From NCBI RefSeq assembly GCF_003946275.1, contig NZ_RHNQ01000016.1, positions 1-42,912 of the forward strand: a stretch of 42,912 bases of DNA. Reading direction: 5' to 3'. Below the pieces are notes generated by a model. The model was not told the origin of the DNA. It did not search any database and was given only the letters and a program-made list of their open reading frames with translations. The stretch comes from Loigolactobacillus backii. Lineage in GTDB: Bacteria; Bacillota; Bacilli; Lactobacillales; Lactobacillaceae. The translations under genes were made by a program, and so were the position numbers. Of this stretch, positions 1 to 8,344 are shown piece by piece (position 1 is the first letter of the stretch; each line of letters starts with the position of its first letter).

Positions 1-5
1 TGAGT

Positions 6-38
6 AAACAAAAAGCACATTCACCGAAGTGAATGTGC
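6..38 (-). terminator. Intrinsic terminator of the hydrolase operon
   Basis: A perfect 10-bp stem (GCACATTCAC / GTGAATGTGC, 15-38) closes a four-base loop. Read on the minus strand the loop is C(TTCG)G, an extra-stable tetraloop, and it is followed by a T-rich run. It lies about 87 bases downstream of the stop codon of the minus-strand hydrolase gene. Confidence 0.85.
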
Positions 39-124
39 CGTTCAAAATCTCCACCAATACGATTTGACAGAGACCCACATTAATTAATGCGACCTAATCA
101 CCGTTGAACTAGTTAATTATTTTA

Positions 125-1015
125 TCAATTGGATTTACCCCACAAAAATTTTAATAGTGCTTGATCAACTACCGGATTATCTTCGTGTAATCGACTGTGT
201 TCCGCCTGTGGCCCCGTAACTCGTTTTGTTTGGTAGCTGGCCGCACGTGCTTTAATGAGGTGTGCTAGCGACGTTGCAGAGACCACGGTCACTACTTTGT
301 CCGAGTGACTACCATCTTTTAGATCGCCATAGATATTAAGTACTTTAGTTTGTTTAGGAAAATGATTAGCCAAGCGCTCTAAACGTAGGTACTCCGGGTG
401 GATAATTAATGGCTGGCCACCTTCTAGAAAATGATTAACGTTTGGGCGATCAGTCCAAGTCGTGCCATCACGTGGGTGAAATTTTTCAGTATGCCCAACA
501 ATCCCATCGAAGGGTCCAGCAATCGTCACCAACTTTTTTAACCGCGGCACATCCGCCTGATTACCATGATTCATGGCGTAATAAGTTGCGGCGTAAGCGC
601 CCATCGAATGCCCAACAATATTAACCGTCTTAATCCCGTAACGTTTTTTTAGTTGCTGCATTAAAATGGTCAACCATTTTTCGTATTGTACTTCCCCAGC
701 ACGATTCCCCGTAAAAATAACCTGAATCAGAGGATTTTTCCGCCGATTTGACCAATAGCCACTGTAGCTAAACTGCCCACTAGGACTTACCGTAACGGTC
801 AGACGCTTACGACCGACGTGGGCGCTTTCAATCGCGGCAATCATTTGGTTACTGGAATAGGCACTACCACGCCAACCGTGAACAAAAACGGTTGGTGTCG
901 TTGTGTAATTATAAATAGAACGTGTTTGTTGGCGCTGCTGTACGTAGCCGAAAACCCCTAAAATAACCAATAAACTCCCAATTAACGAAATACCCCAAAG
1001 CCATTTTTGTTTCAT
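125..1015 (-). CDS. DUF915-type alpha/beta hydrolase, membrane-anchored
   Basis: A 296-residue protein with one N-terminal hydrophobic segment (residues about 7-24), so it is probably secreted or anchored with the enzyme domain outside. The alpha/beta hydrolase fold is shown by an HGWRG oxyanion-type motif (about 46-50), the nucleophile elbow GHSMG (Ser about 137), an acidic residue in the GDLKDGSHSDK stretch (about 230-240) and a late His in the HSRLHEDNP stretch (about 273-277). This matches the DUF915 family common in lactobacilli; the substrate is unknown, with lipid or peptide esters possible. The ATG follows a GGAGG site. It lies 17 bases after the acyltransferase gene, so the two are probably co-transcribed. 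A shorter paralogue lies at 3804-4565. Confidence 0.85.
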   Translation of the reverse strand: MKQKWLWGISLIGSLLVILGVFGYVQQRQQTRSIYNYTTTPTVFVHGWRGSAYSSNQMIAAIESAHVGRKRLTVTVSPSGQFSYSGYWSNRRKNPLIQVIFTGNRAGEVQYEKWLTILMQQLKKRYGIKTVNIVGHSMGAYAATYYAMNHGNQADVPRLKKLVTIAGPFDGIVGHTEKFHPRDGTTWTDRPNVNHFLEGGQPLIIHPEYLRLERLANHFPKQTKVLNIYGDLKDGSHSDKVVTVVSATSLAHLIKARAASYQTKRVTGPQAEHSRLHEDNPVVDQALLKFLWGKSN

Positions 1016-1032
1016 TATCCTCCATCAATTCC

Positions 1033-2022
1033 TTAAATAGAATGTGGCACCAAAAATAACCGTCGTCCAAGTGCCTTAACTCTTCGACCAACAAACATCA
1101 AAGCAATTGGTATTATGATACCAGCAAAACTTAGGATCAACCACCCATTAATATGAATTTGTTCTAAAATTGCGAAAACCAATTTGTGGGCGTACATAAT
1201 AGTTAGCGTATGGCGGCCAATTAAAAGAAACAGATGCAATGCTGGTGTATATTGCAGCCAGTAAGCAAACATGAAGATCAATAAACAAAAGACTAACGGC
1301 ACAGCAATCGTTAACCATTTTTCAGTAATTGTGTGTGACTTTAAATAGAATTTAAAATCAAAAATTCCTTGTTGCTGGGCAATGATAAGCCCGCTGGCAA
1401 GAGTTGCAACCCCAATTAACAAGGGCCGATTGCTAATCCTTCGCTTAAGCAGTCGAAAACCACGATAACCAACGTAAGTGTAAAGCAAGGCGCATAACGC
1501 AACGTCGGCATCACCTGGTAAAGGAAAGCCAAAAACTGCCTGCGCATTTTTATAGGTTACACCAATTACAAAAATGATTATTACAAGCAACCATTGCTGC
1601 CAACCAGTTTTAATAAACGAAATAATCGCCACCGCGGCTGCAACTGCTAGTAAGTAAACTGTCATGTACCAAAAAGCACTCAGCGTCCCATTCAGTAACG
1701 TACCACCATAAAATAGATCACCAATTGCTTGTAAGAAATTATTGACTGACATTTGTTCCATTACAGCATTAATAAGTGTTAATACAAAACCCACGAATAG
1801 GTATTGCAGGTATAAGGGCAATAACTTCTCTTTCAAGAAGTTTAAATAATCTTTTTTAGCAACTGGTTTTAAAAAGAAGCCAGCCATAACGAAAAATAAC
1901 GGCATGTGCCACCAGTACAAAACCTTAAAGAAAGTACCGTGAACTGGCGCAGCGTGACCGATGACTACTGCGATGATTCCTAATGCCTTTGCGATATCAA
2001 TCCAATCAATCCTTCGCCGCAT
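1033..2022 (-). CDS. Acyltransferase family 3 membrane protein
   Basis: A 329-residue, strongly hydrophobic protein with about ten membrane segments. The N-terminus (DWIDIAKALGIIAVVIGHAA, then a WWHMPLFFVMAGFF stretch) is the signature of the acyltransferase-3 / fucose-4-O-acetylase-like family. The conserved His near residue 23 is the expected catalytic position. Such proteins move acetyl or other acyl groups onto surface sugars or lipids across the membrane. It is the first gene of a two-gene operon with the DUF915 hydrolase, and an acylation/deacylation pairing is possible but only inferred. The ATG has a GGAG site about 8 bases upstream. Confidence 0.85.
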   Translation of the reverse strand: MRRRIDWIDIAKALGIIAVVIGHAAPVHGTFFKVLYWWHMPLFFVMAGFFLKPVAKKDYLNFLKEKLLPLYLQYLFVGFVLTLINAVMEQMSVNNFLQAIGDLFYGGTLLNGTLSAFWYMTVYLLAVAAAVAIISFIKTGWQQWLLVIIIFVIGVTYKNAQAVFGFPLPGDADVALCALLYTYVGYRGFRLLKRRISNRPLLIGVATLASGLIIAQQQGIFDFKFYLKSHTITEKWLTIAVPLVFCLLIFMFAYWLQYTPALHLFLLIGRHTLTIMYAHKLVFAILEQIHINGWLILSFAGIIIPIALMFVGRRVKALGRRLFLVPHSI

Positions 2023-2317
2023 AATCCATCTCCTTCACCGTTTGACTTCTACTTTTAAGCCTAAACGGGAAATGTGAAGATAAAGTGGTTAAACTTTTGG
2101 TGTTTTCCGAAAATGTTGCTGTAAAATGCGACAGTTTCATTTCAAGCGCGCCAAATAACGCGCTTAATTTAATTTTACGTCACATTTAATCGTCTATTTT
2201 AAACAAATACTAACTTGTCTTTCGTTATCAATTGAGCAACTAAAACGCCATACACTACAGATTAGTATGTTTAAACATAGCTTGCTAAAATATGACTAAA
2301 TTATTTCAGAAAAGGTA
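2023..2317. other. Divergent spacer with a small hairpin
   Basis: This is the spacer between the minus-strand acyltransferase operon and the plus-strand T-box promoter. It holds a GC-rich 7-bp hairpin at 2144-2165 (AAGCGCG / CGCGCTT), which would lie in the acyltransferase mRNA leader. No convincing ORF was seen. Confidence 0.4.
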
Positions 2318-2346
2318 TTGACGTTGTCCAAATTTACGTGTAAAGT
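2318..2346 (+). promoter_or_regulatory. Promoter of the T-box leader
   Basis: TTGACG at 2318-2323, a 17-base spacer, then TAAAGT at 2341-2346. The spacing is ideal and the -35 is near consensus. The predicted start near 2353 is just upstream of the T-box leader. Confidence 0.75.
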
Positions 2347-2352
2347 GAGAAA

Positions 2353-2660
2353 CATTAAATATAAATGATAAAAGCACATAACAATTTAATCGGAATTAGC
2401 AAGCGTGTTTATCAACAGAAAATACCACCGCTGAGAAGGTATTAGGCCACTTGCAAAAAGGATAGATTGGTGTTACTTCTTGGCTTCAAGAAGTAGGTGT
2501 GGTCCGCCTTAACGGCTACGTTTATTGGTGTAGCGTCTGCTGCGTCCGGAATCAATAAACGAACTGAGGCTATTGTTGTGAAACAGTAGCGAAATTTAGG
2601 TGGTAACACGTGAAAACGTCCTACAGAGTATTTGCTCTGCAGGGCGTTTTTTATTTTTAT
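2353..2660 (+). ncRNA. T-box riboswitch upstream of the ketopantoate-reductase-like gene
   Basis: The leader carries the T-box core TTAGGTGGTAACACG (2596-2610). It is preceded by a stem-III-like hairpin (CTATTGTT/AACAGTAG, about 2571-2589) and followed by a strong terminator (2616-2646) with a T run to 2660. UAGG of the T-box can pair with CCUA of the terminator 5' arm, giving the competing antiterminator. A stem-I-like domain can be drawn: distal hairpin AATACC/GGTATT, upper helix GCAAG/CTTGC (2399-2403 / 2450-2454) and lower helix AATC/GATT (2388-2391 / 2465-2468). In this hand fold GAT (2461-2463) followed by A sits at the specifier position, but the assignment is weak. Confidence 0.8.
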
Positions 2661-2708
2661 CATTAATATCACATTTATTTTTAATTAAAACTGAAAGGAT
2701 GATTTTTT

Positions 2709-3704
2709 ATGAAATATACAATTATTGGTGCAGGCGCTATGGGGTATCGTTATGGTGTTTTATTACAAGAAAACGCTGGGGTTGATGTTGATTTTATCGA
2801 TACTTGGCAACCGAATGTTGAAAAAGTTCGCGAGCAAGGCGGCGTAACAGTTTCCCGGAATCATCAAAATCGACATATTGTCCCAATTAACATTTATTAC
2901 CCTGAAGAATATCAAGGCAAACCTGATGTTTGGATCGTTTTCATGAAACAAATGCAGCTTGCTGACATGTTAAAACGTTGTGCCCCTCTATTTAACGATC
3001 ACCAAATCGTCTTTTCCGCGATGAACGGTATGGGCCATATCGATAAATTACGCAACTACTTTAATGATGATCAAATCATTGGTGGTACCGCTATGATTGC
3101 GACTGTCCTTAACGGGCCAGCTGATGTTGACTTCATGGGTGAGTCTGGCGCCGGTGAAATGCATATGGCTAACTACACTGAAGAAATCAACGATAACATC
3201 AAAGCCGTCGAAAAGGATTTCAAAGCGGCCAATCTAAATCCGATCATTACAACAAACTTTATGGGAACATTAATGTCGAAAGTGGTTTTCAACGCTGTCG
3301 TCAACACACTTTGCACGATGTTTGAACTTACAATGGGCCAATTCATCGAATATCCTGGTGCTAAGGAAATGTCCACCCAATTGATGAACGAATCTTATGA
3401 TGCTTGTGAGCGCGCTGGAATTCAAATGATTGAAACCCGGCAACAAGAAATTGAATCCGTAGATTACGTTAGTCGTGTTAGTAACCCACTGCATTACCCG
3501 TCTATGTACCAGGACTTTTCTAAAGGACGGCCAACAGAAGTGGATTACATCAATGGTTATATTGCCAAAATAGGCCGTGAACATGATTATATTTGCCGAA
3601 CACATGAATTTATCACCCACGAAGTACATTTGGCCGAAATGATGCGTAAATATAAACAGGCACCTGCTAAGCAGATGGCCACTGAGGAAAATAGTATCGC
3701 TTAA
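2709..3704 (+). CDS. Ketopantoate reductase (ApbA/PanE) family 2-hydroxyacid dehydrogenase
   Basis: A 331-residue cytosolic protein. The N-terminal Rossmann motif GAGAMGYRYG (residues 7-16) binds NAD(P)H, and the C-terminal helical domain (about 180-320) is that of the ApbA/PanE family. The conserved Lys of KVVFNAVVNTLCTM (about 190) and the late SSM-like stretch (here PSMYQDFSKGRPTEVDYINGY, about 264-284) match the family. The usual reaction is ketopantoate to pantoate. Some lactic-acid-bacterial members instead reduce branched-chain 2-keto acids to D-hydroxy acids. A T-box leader in front of it implies control by an uncharged tRNA, which fits amino-acid-linked metabolism better than pantothenate synthesis alone. 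It is monocistronic, with a terminator following. An AAAGGA site lies about 10 bases before the ATG. Confidence 0.85.
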   Translation: MKYTIIGAGAMGYRYGVLLQENAGVDVDFIDTWQPNVEKVREQGGVTVSRNHQNRHIVPINIYYPEEYQGKPDVWIVFMKQMQLADMLKRCAPLFNDHQIVFSAMNGMGHIDKLRNYFNDDQIIGGTAMIATVLNGPADVDFMGESGAGEMHMANYTEEINDNIKAVEKDFKAANLNPIITTNFMGTLMSKVVFNAVVNTLCTMFELTMGQFIEYPGAKEMSTQLMNESYDACERAGIQMIETRQQEIESVDYVSRVSNPLHYPSMYQDFSKGRPTEVDYINGYIAKIGREHDYICRTHEFITHEVHLAEMMRKYKQAPAKQMATEENSIA

Positions 3705-3745
3705 AACAATTAACTTACTTTTGTAGCAATAAATAAACTAAAAAA

Positions 3746-3806
3746 CACAATCTAAGCCCGCTCACTGAACAAATCAGTCGTGTTGGACCTAAATTGTGCT
3801 TTTTTA
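3746..3806. terminator. Bidirectional terminator between convergent genes
   Basis: The arms CACAATCTAAG and CCTAAATTGTG pair with two mismatches around a long loop. They are followed by TTTTTT on the plus strand and preceded by AAAAAA, giving a T run on the minus strand. It lies between the plus-strand reductase gene and the end of the minus-strand hydrolase gene. Confidence 0.7.
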
Positions 3807-4565
3807 TTGGTATAAATAGTTTGCAATTAATTTATCAACATCTGGATTTTCGTGCAGCATACTATGAAAAGTATGCAAAATATTACCGTGAATGGTCCGT
3901 GCCTGATAACTAGCCACGTATGGCTCAACTAACTTACCCATCGCTAAATCATCGGCCACCGAAACGGCACCATCTGAGTGGTAATGATCAATTTCACCAG
4001 CAATATTCAAAATCTTTAAATTGGCGGGCAACTGTTTAGCCTGTTGTTTCCGATTAGGATAGGTTGTCGCGATACTAACAAATTTTTCCGGTGTTGGTAA
4101 ATCTGGCCGCCCGTTGGTAGCGGTTAGATAATCAAAAATGATATTACCACCACTAGAATGACCAACTAAATTAATTTTTTGAATATGGTAATCACGTTTT
4201 AGTGTTTGCATAACAGCCACTAACTGTTTGGCCTCTTTTTTGGGTTCGGCGTCAGCACTAAAGAGAATTTTAATCGTTGGATTATCCTTTAGCGGTGCCA
4301 GCTTATGAACCTTGATCTTTCCCTTTTTACTGACATTTACCGTTAGCGCGTGCTGTGCAATGTCGTAATGATTTAAACGGTGGATCATTCCCGTAAAAGA
4401 ATAACGCCCATGTAAACCCGGCACAAAAATAGTGGCCGTTTGTTCTTGTTTAACTGAAACACCCTTTAAGACCTGTGCCCGTTGGTTGAAATAAACGTTC
4501 CAGCTTAACACACCAACAAAAATAACCGCCAAAACGCTGACAATAGCCTTACTAATCTTACGCAT
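3804..4565 (-). CDS. DUF915-type alpha/beta hydrolase, second copy
   Basis: A 253-residue relative of the protein at 125-1015. An N-terminal hydrophobic segment follows the start and suggests export or anchoring. The nucleophile elbow is GHSSG, and GEIDHYHSDGAV and the FHSMLHENPDVD tail supply the acid and His. The frame stays open to a TTG at 4595. The ATG at 4565 is preferred because it places the signal segment at the N-terminus, although its AAAGGAG site is about 15 bases away. It lies 35 bases after the membrane-protein gene at 4601 and is probably co-transcribed with it. Substrate unknown. Confidence 0.8.
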   Translation of the reverse strand: MRKISKAIVSVLAVIFVGVLSWNVYFNQRAQVLKGVSVKQEQTATIFVPGLHGRYSFTGMIHRLNHYDIAQHALTVNVSKKGKIKVHKLAPLKDNPTIKILFSADAEPKKEAKQLVAVMQTLKRDYHIQKINLVGHSSGGNIIFDYLTATNGRPDLPTPEKFVSIATTYPNRKQQAKQLPANLKILNIAGEIDHYHSDGAVSVADDLAMGKLVEPYVASYQARTIHGNILHTFHSMLHENPDVDKLIANYLYQ

Positions 4566-4600
4566 TTTTACCCACCAGATCTCCTTTAAACACAACTACC

Positions 4601-5194
4601 TCAACGCTTTTTATTAGTTGAATTACTGCGTAACGCTATCCAAGCATTCGTTGCCAAACCCATTGCAAAACCTAATATTAGTCCAAGTAACAGCATAATC
4701 CAAAAAATCATCCCTACAACTTGATCCTCATACCAAATTTCACCAAAGATTCCTAAAATTCCACCAATAACAAGGCCAAACAGCATTCGACTTAAATAAA
4801 GTAACCAGATTGCCTGCTTGGTTTGATTATCAATTTCGCGATAATAAGCCTGCCACTGATTGTAGCGCTCGTCGACAACTAATGGATTATCTGGACTATG
4901 TCGGGTAAAAACCTTTTTTGCCTGCTCCAGCGCAGCCTGCTCGGTCATCTGTTTCTTTTCCACACAATCCTGAACATAATCAGTCATGTAGCCAGCCAGC
5001 TCCTCCGCCTCTTCCAAGTGCGCTTGTGGTGCAATCCGCAAACCGCCAATTTGGTGATGGTGTCGGTTAATTTCAACGTTAGCCCGCTCGCCCATTCGCT
5101 CAAAATAGGTAGGCTCATCAGCGGTTAATGGTAATTTGGTGCACACTTTCGCGTATTTTTGAATTTGCGCCTGTATTTGTTTACTGACAGTCAA
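4601..5194 (-). CDS. Uncharacterised membrane protein with soluble N-terminal half
   Basis: A 197-residue protein not assigned to a named family. Residues 1-125 are charged and soluble, with an RHHHQIGG patch near 44-51 and a helical, Glu-rich stretch around 58-100. Two hydrophobic segments follow (about 130-150 and 162-187), and the tail is basic. The start is a TTG with an AGGATG-like site upstream; no in-frame ATG lies near. Its position directly upstream of a DUF915 hydrolase suggests an envelope role, but this is only context. Confidence 0.65.
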   Translation of the reverse strand: MTVSKQIQAQIQKYAKVCTKLPLTADEPTYFERMGERANVEINRHHHQIGGLRIAPQAHLEEAEELAGYMTDYVQDCVEKKQMTEQAALEQAKKVFTRHSPDNPLVVDERYNQWQAYYREIDNQTKQAIWLLYLSRMLFGLVIGGILGIFGEIWYEDQVVGMIFWIMLLLGLILGFAMGLATNAWIALRSNSTNKKR

Positions 5195-5249
5195 TTTAGT
5201 TCACATCCTACTAAACGTTTTATGATTTTTATGATTAACTTCCCTTAAT

Positions 5250-5457
5250 CTGGTAAAAGTTAGCGCGCCAAAAATCTGGTCCACGTGCCACGAGTGTTTG
5301 AAAAAGTGGTCAGATTTTACTCTACAATTGGGGATTATTACTGGCCTCGCTGACGCTGTCGATCGGACTAAGTTCACCTCGATCACCACAGGAAACTGCT
5401 TTTTCAAGCACAACTTCAGCTAATCCAAAATCGGCCTTTGTTCCACTCCCTAACTAA
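5250..5457. repeat. Compound intergenic repeat: M element nested in an R element
   Basis: The outer parts (GCGCGCCAAAAATCTGG at 5262 onward and CAAAATCGGCCTTTGTTCC near 5434-5451) match the two halves of the R-family repeat. Between them lies an M-family element (5294-5411, about 118 bp) with imperfect terminal inverted repeats GTGTTTGAAAAA and TTTTTCAAGCAC. Its inside is closely similar, in reverse, to the ends of the copy at 34308-34548. No ORF was seen. Confidence 0.65.
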
Positions 5458-5562
5458 TTTAGTGGAAACGTGTTTGGTAGCCAAGCATCTTTTAAACACG
5501 CCTGTATTAGCGCCCATTAACTCAAAAGGAGCGCATCAAGTAACCAATTTTCAGAAATTTTC

Positions 5563-5634
5563 TTGACAAAATAAAATACACCGGTAAACTGGGTGAAGTG
5601 ATCTAAATAGTAATAGCTACTTTTTAGATCACTT
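5563..5634 (+). promoter_or_regulatory. Promoter followed at once by a 12-bp hairpin
   Basis: TTGACA (5563-5568), a 16-base spacer and TAAACT (5585-5590) form a good promoter. A perfect 12-bp stem follows (AAGTGATCTAAA / TTTAGATCACTT, 5596-5634), starting near the predicted transcription start. No ORF begins before the metal-binding lipoprotein gene at 5879. This may be its leader or a small RNA. Bases 5635-5860 show no other clear feature; no canonical AdcR-type palindrome was found. Confidence 0.5.
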
Positions 5635-5878
5635 TACTGACAACATCTAATTTTCAGTATAACAATCTTAGTGTACACTTGAAATAATTTTGAGTGAAGC
5701 CGCAATATTACTAAATCCAAATAACATTATTTAAAGTATGCTTGCTATTTTACGCTAAAACATGTTTGAAAATTGAATCTCTGGCTAAGTTTACGCCAGT
5801 ACAGTCAGTAATACTTAGAATTCAAATTTTTTAATACTTCCTATACTAACACTTGATTTTCCGGAGGCTCTTATTCAA

Positions 5879-6797
5879 ATGAAGAAACGAAATTTAGGCT
5901 TATTATTTTTAATAACGGTACTTTTCTTAGCCGGCTGTCAGGCAACGCAGCCAGTTAAACAAAAGGGGATCACTGTGATTAGCTCGCTTGATTTTTATGG
6001 TGAAATTGCAAAGGCAGTCCTTGGCAACCATGGTCACGTACAATCAATCATTACAAACCCAGCAATTTGATCCCCATGACTTTGAACCGACAACACAAAC
6101 AGCTAAAGACGTTGCTAAGGGCCAAATCATTCTATCAAATGGTCTTGGCTATGATAGCTGGATGCAAAAGCTCGTTGAGGCCAACAATCAGAAAGGAGTG
6201 ACCGATCTCCGTGTTGGCGAGGATATCATGAAAAAACAAGACGGCGATAATGAACATCTCTGGTATAATAAAAAAACGGTGCCCAAATTGGCTAATCGTC
6301 TAGCCGCTTTATACGCCAAACGTGATCCAAAGCATAAAGCGGCTTACCATAAGAATGCCCAACGTTACATAAAATCATTAGCAACGCTTGATAATAAAAT
6401 CACGACAATCCGCCAACACAGTAACGGTGAAAAAGTAGATGTTAGCGAGCCAGTGTTTGATTATGCATTAGCCGAAACTGGCTACAAGGTTAATAATACT
6501 CATTTTGCCAAATCAGTAGAGGATGGCACGGATCCTTCACCAGCGGATATAAAGGCCATGCAGGCAGACATTAAAGGCCATAAGATTGCATTTTTTGTTG
6601 AAAACACGCAAGCCAACGACAAAATTATTAATAATCTTATTAAGTTAGCTAAAGATAATAACGTCCCCGTTTTAAAAGTCACTGAGACTTTGCCTAAGGG
6701 ACTGACCTATAAAGAATGGATGCTAAAGCAGTACAATCAACTTGAAACTATTCAAAAGGGGCTAAACAATGACCGATCCAATTCTACGCGTAAATAA
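5879..6797 (+). pseudogene. Metal ABC transporter substrate-binding lipoprotein, frameshifted
   Basis: This is the ZnuA/AdcA/TroA-type receptor. The ATG follows GGAGG (5863-5867). The signal peptide ends in a lipobox (LAGC, Cys at about 20). The first frame stops at 6069-6071, after ...IITNPAI, while the conserved DPHDFEPT motif continues in the next frame. Removing one T from the TTT run at 6066-6068 restores NPAIDPHDFEPT and a single protein of about 305 residues, the normal family length. Downstream features are intact: NEHLWYN (metal His), SEPVFDY (Glu where many zinc receptors have His) and VENTQ. The 3' end overlaps the ATPase gene by 29 bases. It could be a true frameshift or a sequencing error. 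Zn versus Mn specificity cannot be told. Confidence 0.8.
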
Positions 6798-7464
6798 CTT
6801 AAAAGTAGCTTTTCCCAATCACCGTGTTTTTGAAAATTTAAACTTTAGTCTTCATAAAGGTGAATTTCTAAGTGTTGTTGGTGAAAATGGTGTTGGTAAA
6901 ACGACTTTAATTCGAACAATTCTACAACAACTAAAGCCTGCCGCAGGTAACGTGCAGTTCTTTCCTAATCGCAAAGCAGTCACGTTTGGTTATGTTCCGC
7001 AGTTTCGCAACATTGATGAGGAATACCCCTTATCAATTCGCGATTTCATCAGCCTTAATTTAAGTGGCATTAAGTTGCCGTGGTTATCCCGTAAGGAACG
7101 GCAGCAAGTTGACCAGATTATTGCACAAACTAATCTCCAAAGAATCCAGAATCGGCCATTAGGAATGGCCTCTGGCGGTGAAAAGCAAAAGGCCTATCTT
7201 GCTCAAGCCTTAGTTGAACAACCTAATCTGTTAATCTTGGATGAATCAACGGCTAGTTTAGATAACGTTATGAAATATGAATTGTTGGACCTGGTTAAAC
7301 ATTTCAACCAAGTAACGCAACTAAGTGTTATCTTTGTTACCCATGATTTACCATTAGCACAAAAATACGCGGATAATTTTTTACTTTTACGGCCGACTAG
7401 TTTTAAGTACGGTCCGATTGGTGAATTAAGTGAGGCTGATGTCAAGGAGGTCAGTGATGTTTAG
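6769..7464 (+). CDS. Metal ABC transporter ATP-binding protein (AdcC/ZnuC type)
   Basis: A 231-residue ABC ATPase. It has Walker A GENGVGKTT (about 38-46), a Q-loop in VPQF, a signature ASGGEKQ (variant of LSGGQ), Walker B LLILDEST and an H-loop THDLP. It belongs to the zinc/manganese ABC subfamily by size and by operon position between receptor and permease. The ATG lies inside the end of the receptor gene with an AAAAGGGG site just upstream, and the 3' end overlaps the permease start, so translation is probably coupled. If the receptor is truly broken, this ATPase would depend on another receptor. Confidence 0.9.
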   Translation: MTDPILRVNNLKVAFPNHRVFENLNFSLHKGEFLSVVGENGVGKTTLIRTILQQLKPAAGNVQFFPNRKAVTFGYVPQFRNIDEEYPLSIRDFISLNLSGIKLPWLSRKERQQVDQIIAQTNLQRIQNRPLGMASGGEKQKAYLAQALVEQPNLLILDESTASLDNVMKYELLDLVKHFNQVTQLSVIFVTHDLPLAQKYADNFLLLRPTSFKYGPIGELSEADVKEVSDV

Positions 7465-8248
7465 TTTAGAGTTTATGCGCAATGCCTTTGTCGCCAGCAC
7501 CTTTATCGCAATCATTAGCGGCATTATTGGCGTCTTCGTCAGTGCACGAAATATGTCTTTTTTAACCCATACTTTATCCGAAATTGGTTTTTCCGGTGCA
7601 GCATTTGGTGTCTTCATGAGCTGGCCACCGCTAAATGGTATGCTTTTATTTACCATGGTTAGTTCGGTCATTGTAGGCCAACTAAGTGTTAAACAAGCCC
7701 GCCGTGAAGCATCAATTAGCGCGATTTCGAGTCTTTTCTTAGGTCTTGGTATTTTATTTCTTTCCTTATCCAATAAAAATGCTAGCTATGCCACCAATAT
7801 TTTATTCGGCAGTATCATTGGTATCAATCACACAAACGTGATTCAAGTAATCGAGTTGTCAGCCTTAGTCTTAATTATTATTGCCTTTGTTTACCGCGAT
7901 TTAAAGTTTGATTCTTTTGACGCAATTGGCGCTCAGGTTAAGGGACTTTGGACCAACGCTTTATCAATTATTTTCCTAGTCCTACTAGCACTTTCTGTCA
8001 GTGTTGCTGCCCAAATCGTCGGCTCACTTCTAATCTTTGTTTTATTAACCTTACCAGCTGCCAGTGCAAAATACTTTGTGCACACGGTTAGTGGAATGAT
8101 GGTTGTCGCTATCCTAATGGCTCTGGTCGGCGTTTGGGGCGGTCTTTGCCTCGGTTACATTACCAACTGGCCAGTAAGTTTCTTCATTGCTTCGATTGAA
8201 TGCTTGTTTTATTTTGCGGCTCTGAGTTATAATCGTTTGCGCCAGTAA
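7457..8248 (+). CDS. Metal ABC transporter permease (AdcB/ZnuB type)
   Basis: A 263-residue membrane protein of the ABC-3 permease family with about eight hydrophobic segments. Family features include the N-terminal FMRNAFVAS stretch and the central SIIGI segment. The start is the ATG at 7457, placed six bases after a perfect AAGGAGG (7444-7450), rather than the upstream in-frame ATG at 7430. It overlaps the ATPase gene by eight bases. It is the last gene of the three-gene transporter operon. No terminator is obvious in the 96-base gap that follows. Confidence 0.9.
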   Translation: MFSLEFMRNAFVASTFIAIISGIIGVFVSARNMSFLTHTLSEIGFSGAAFGVFMSWPPLNGMLLFTMVSSVIVGQLSVKQARREASISAISSLFLGLGILFLSLSNKNASYATNILFGSIIGINHTNVIQVIELSALVLIIIAFVYRDLKFDSFDAIGAQVKGLWTNALSIIFLVLLALSVSVAAQIVGSLLIFVLLTLPAASAKYFVHTVSGMMVVAILMALVGVWGGLCLGYITNWPVSFFIASIECLFYFAALSYNRLRQ

Positions 8249-8344
8249 ATGGTTGGCAAGGCCAGAGATGTTTGGAAAAGCGCCCAGGCTCCTTACCTCA
8301 GAATTTAAGCGCTAGTCAGTCCACTTTAACTTGGAGGCAATAAG

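Noticed and set aside
5201-5413. A 70-codon ORF in the repeat region
   Set aside because: It lies within a repeat element with copies that do not keep the frame.
5640-5878. Zinc-responsive AdcR or Zur operator before the metal transporter
   Set aside because: No TTAAC-N2-GTTAA or similar palindrome could be found.
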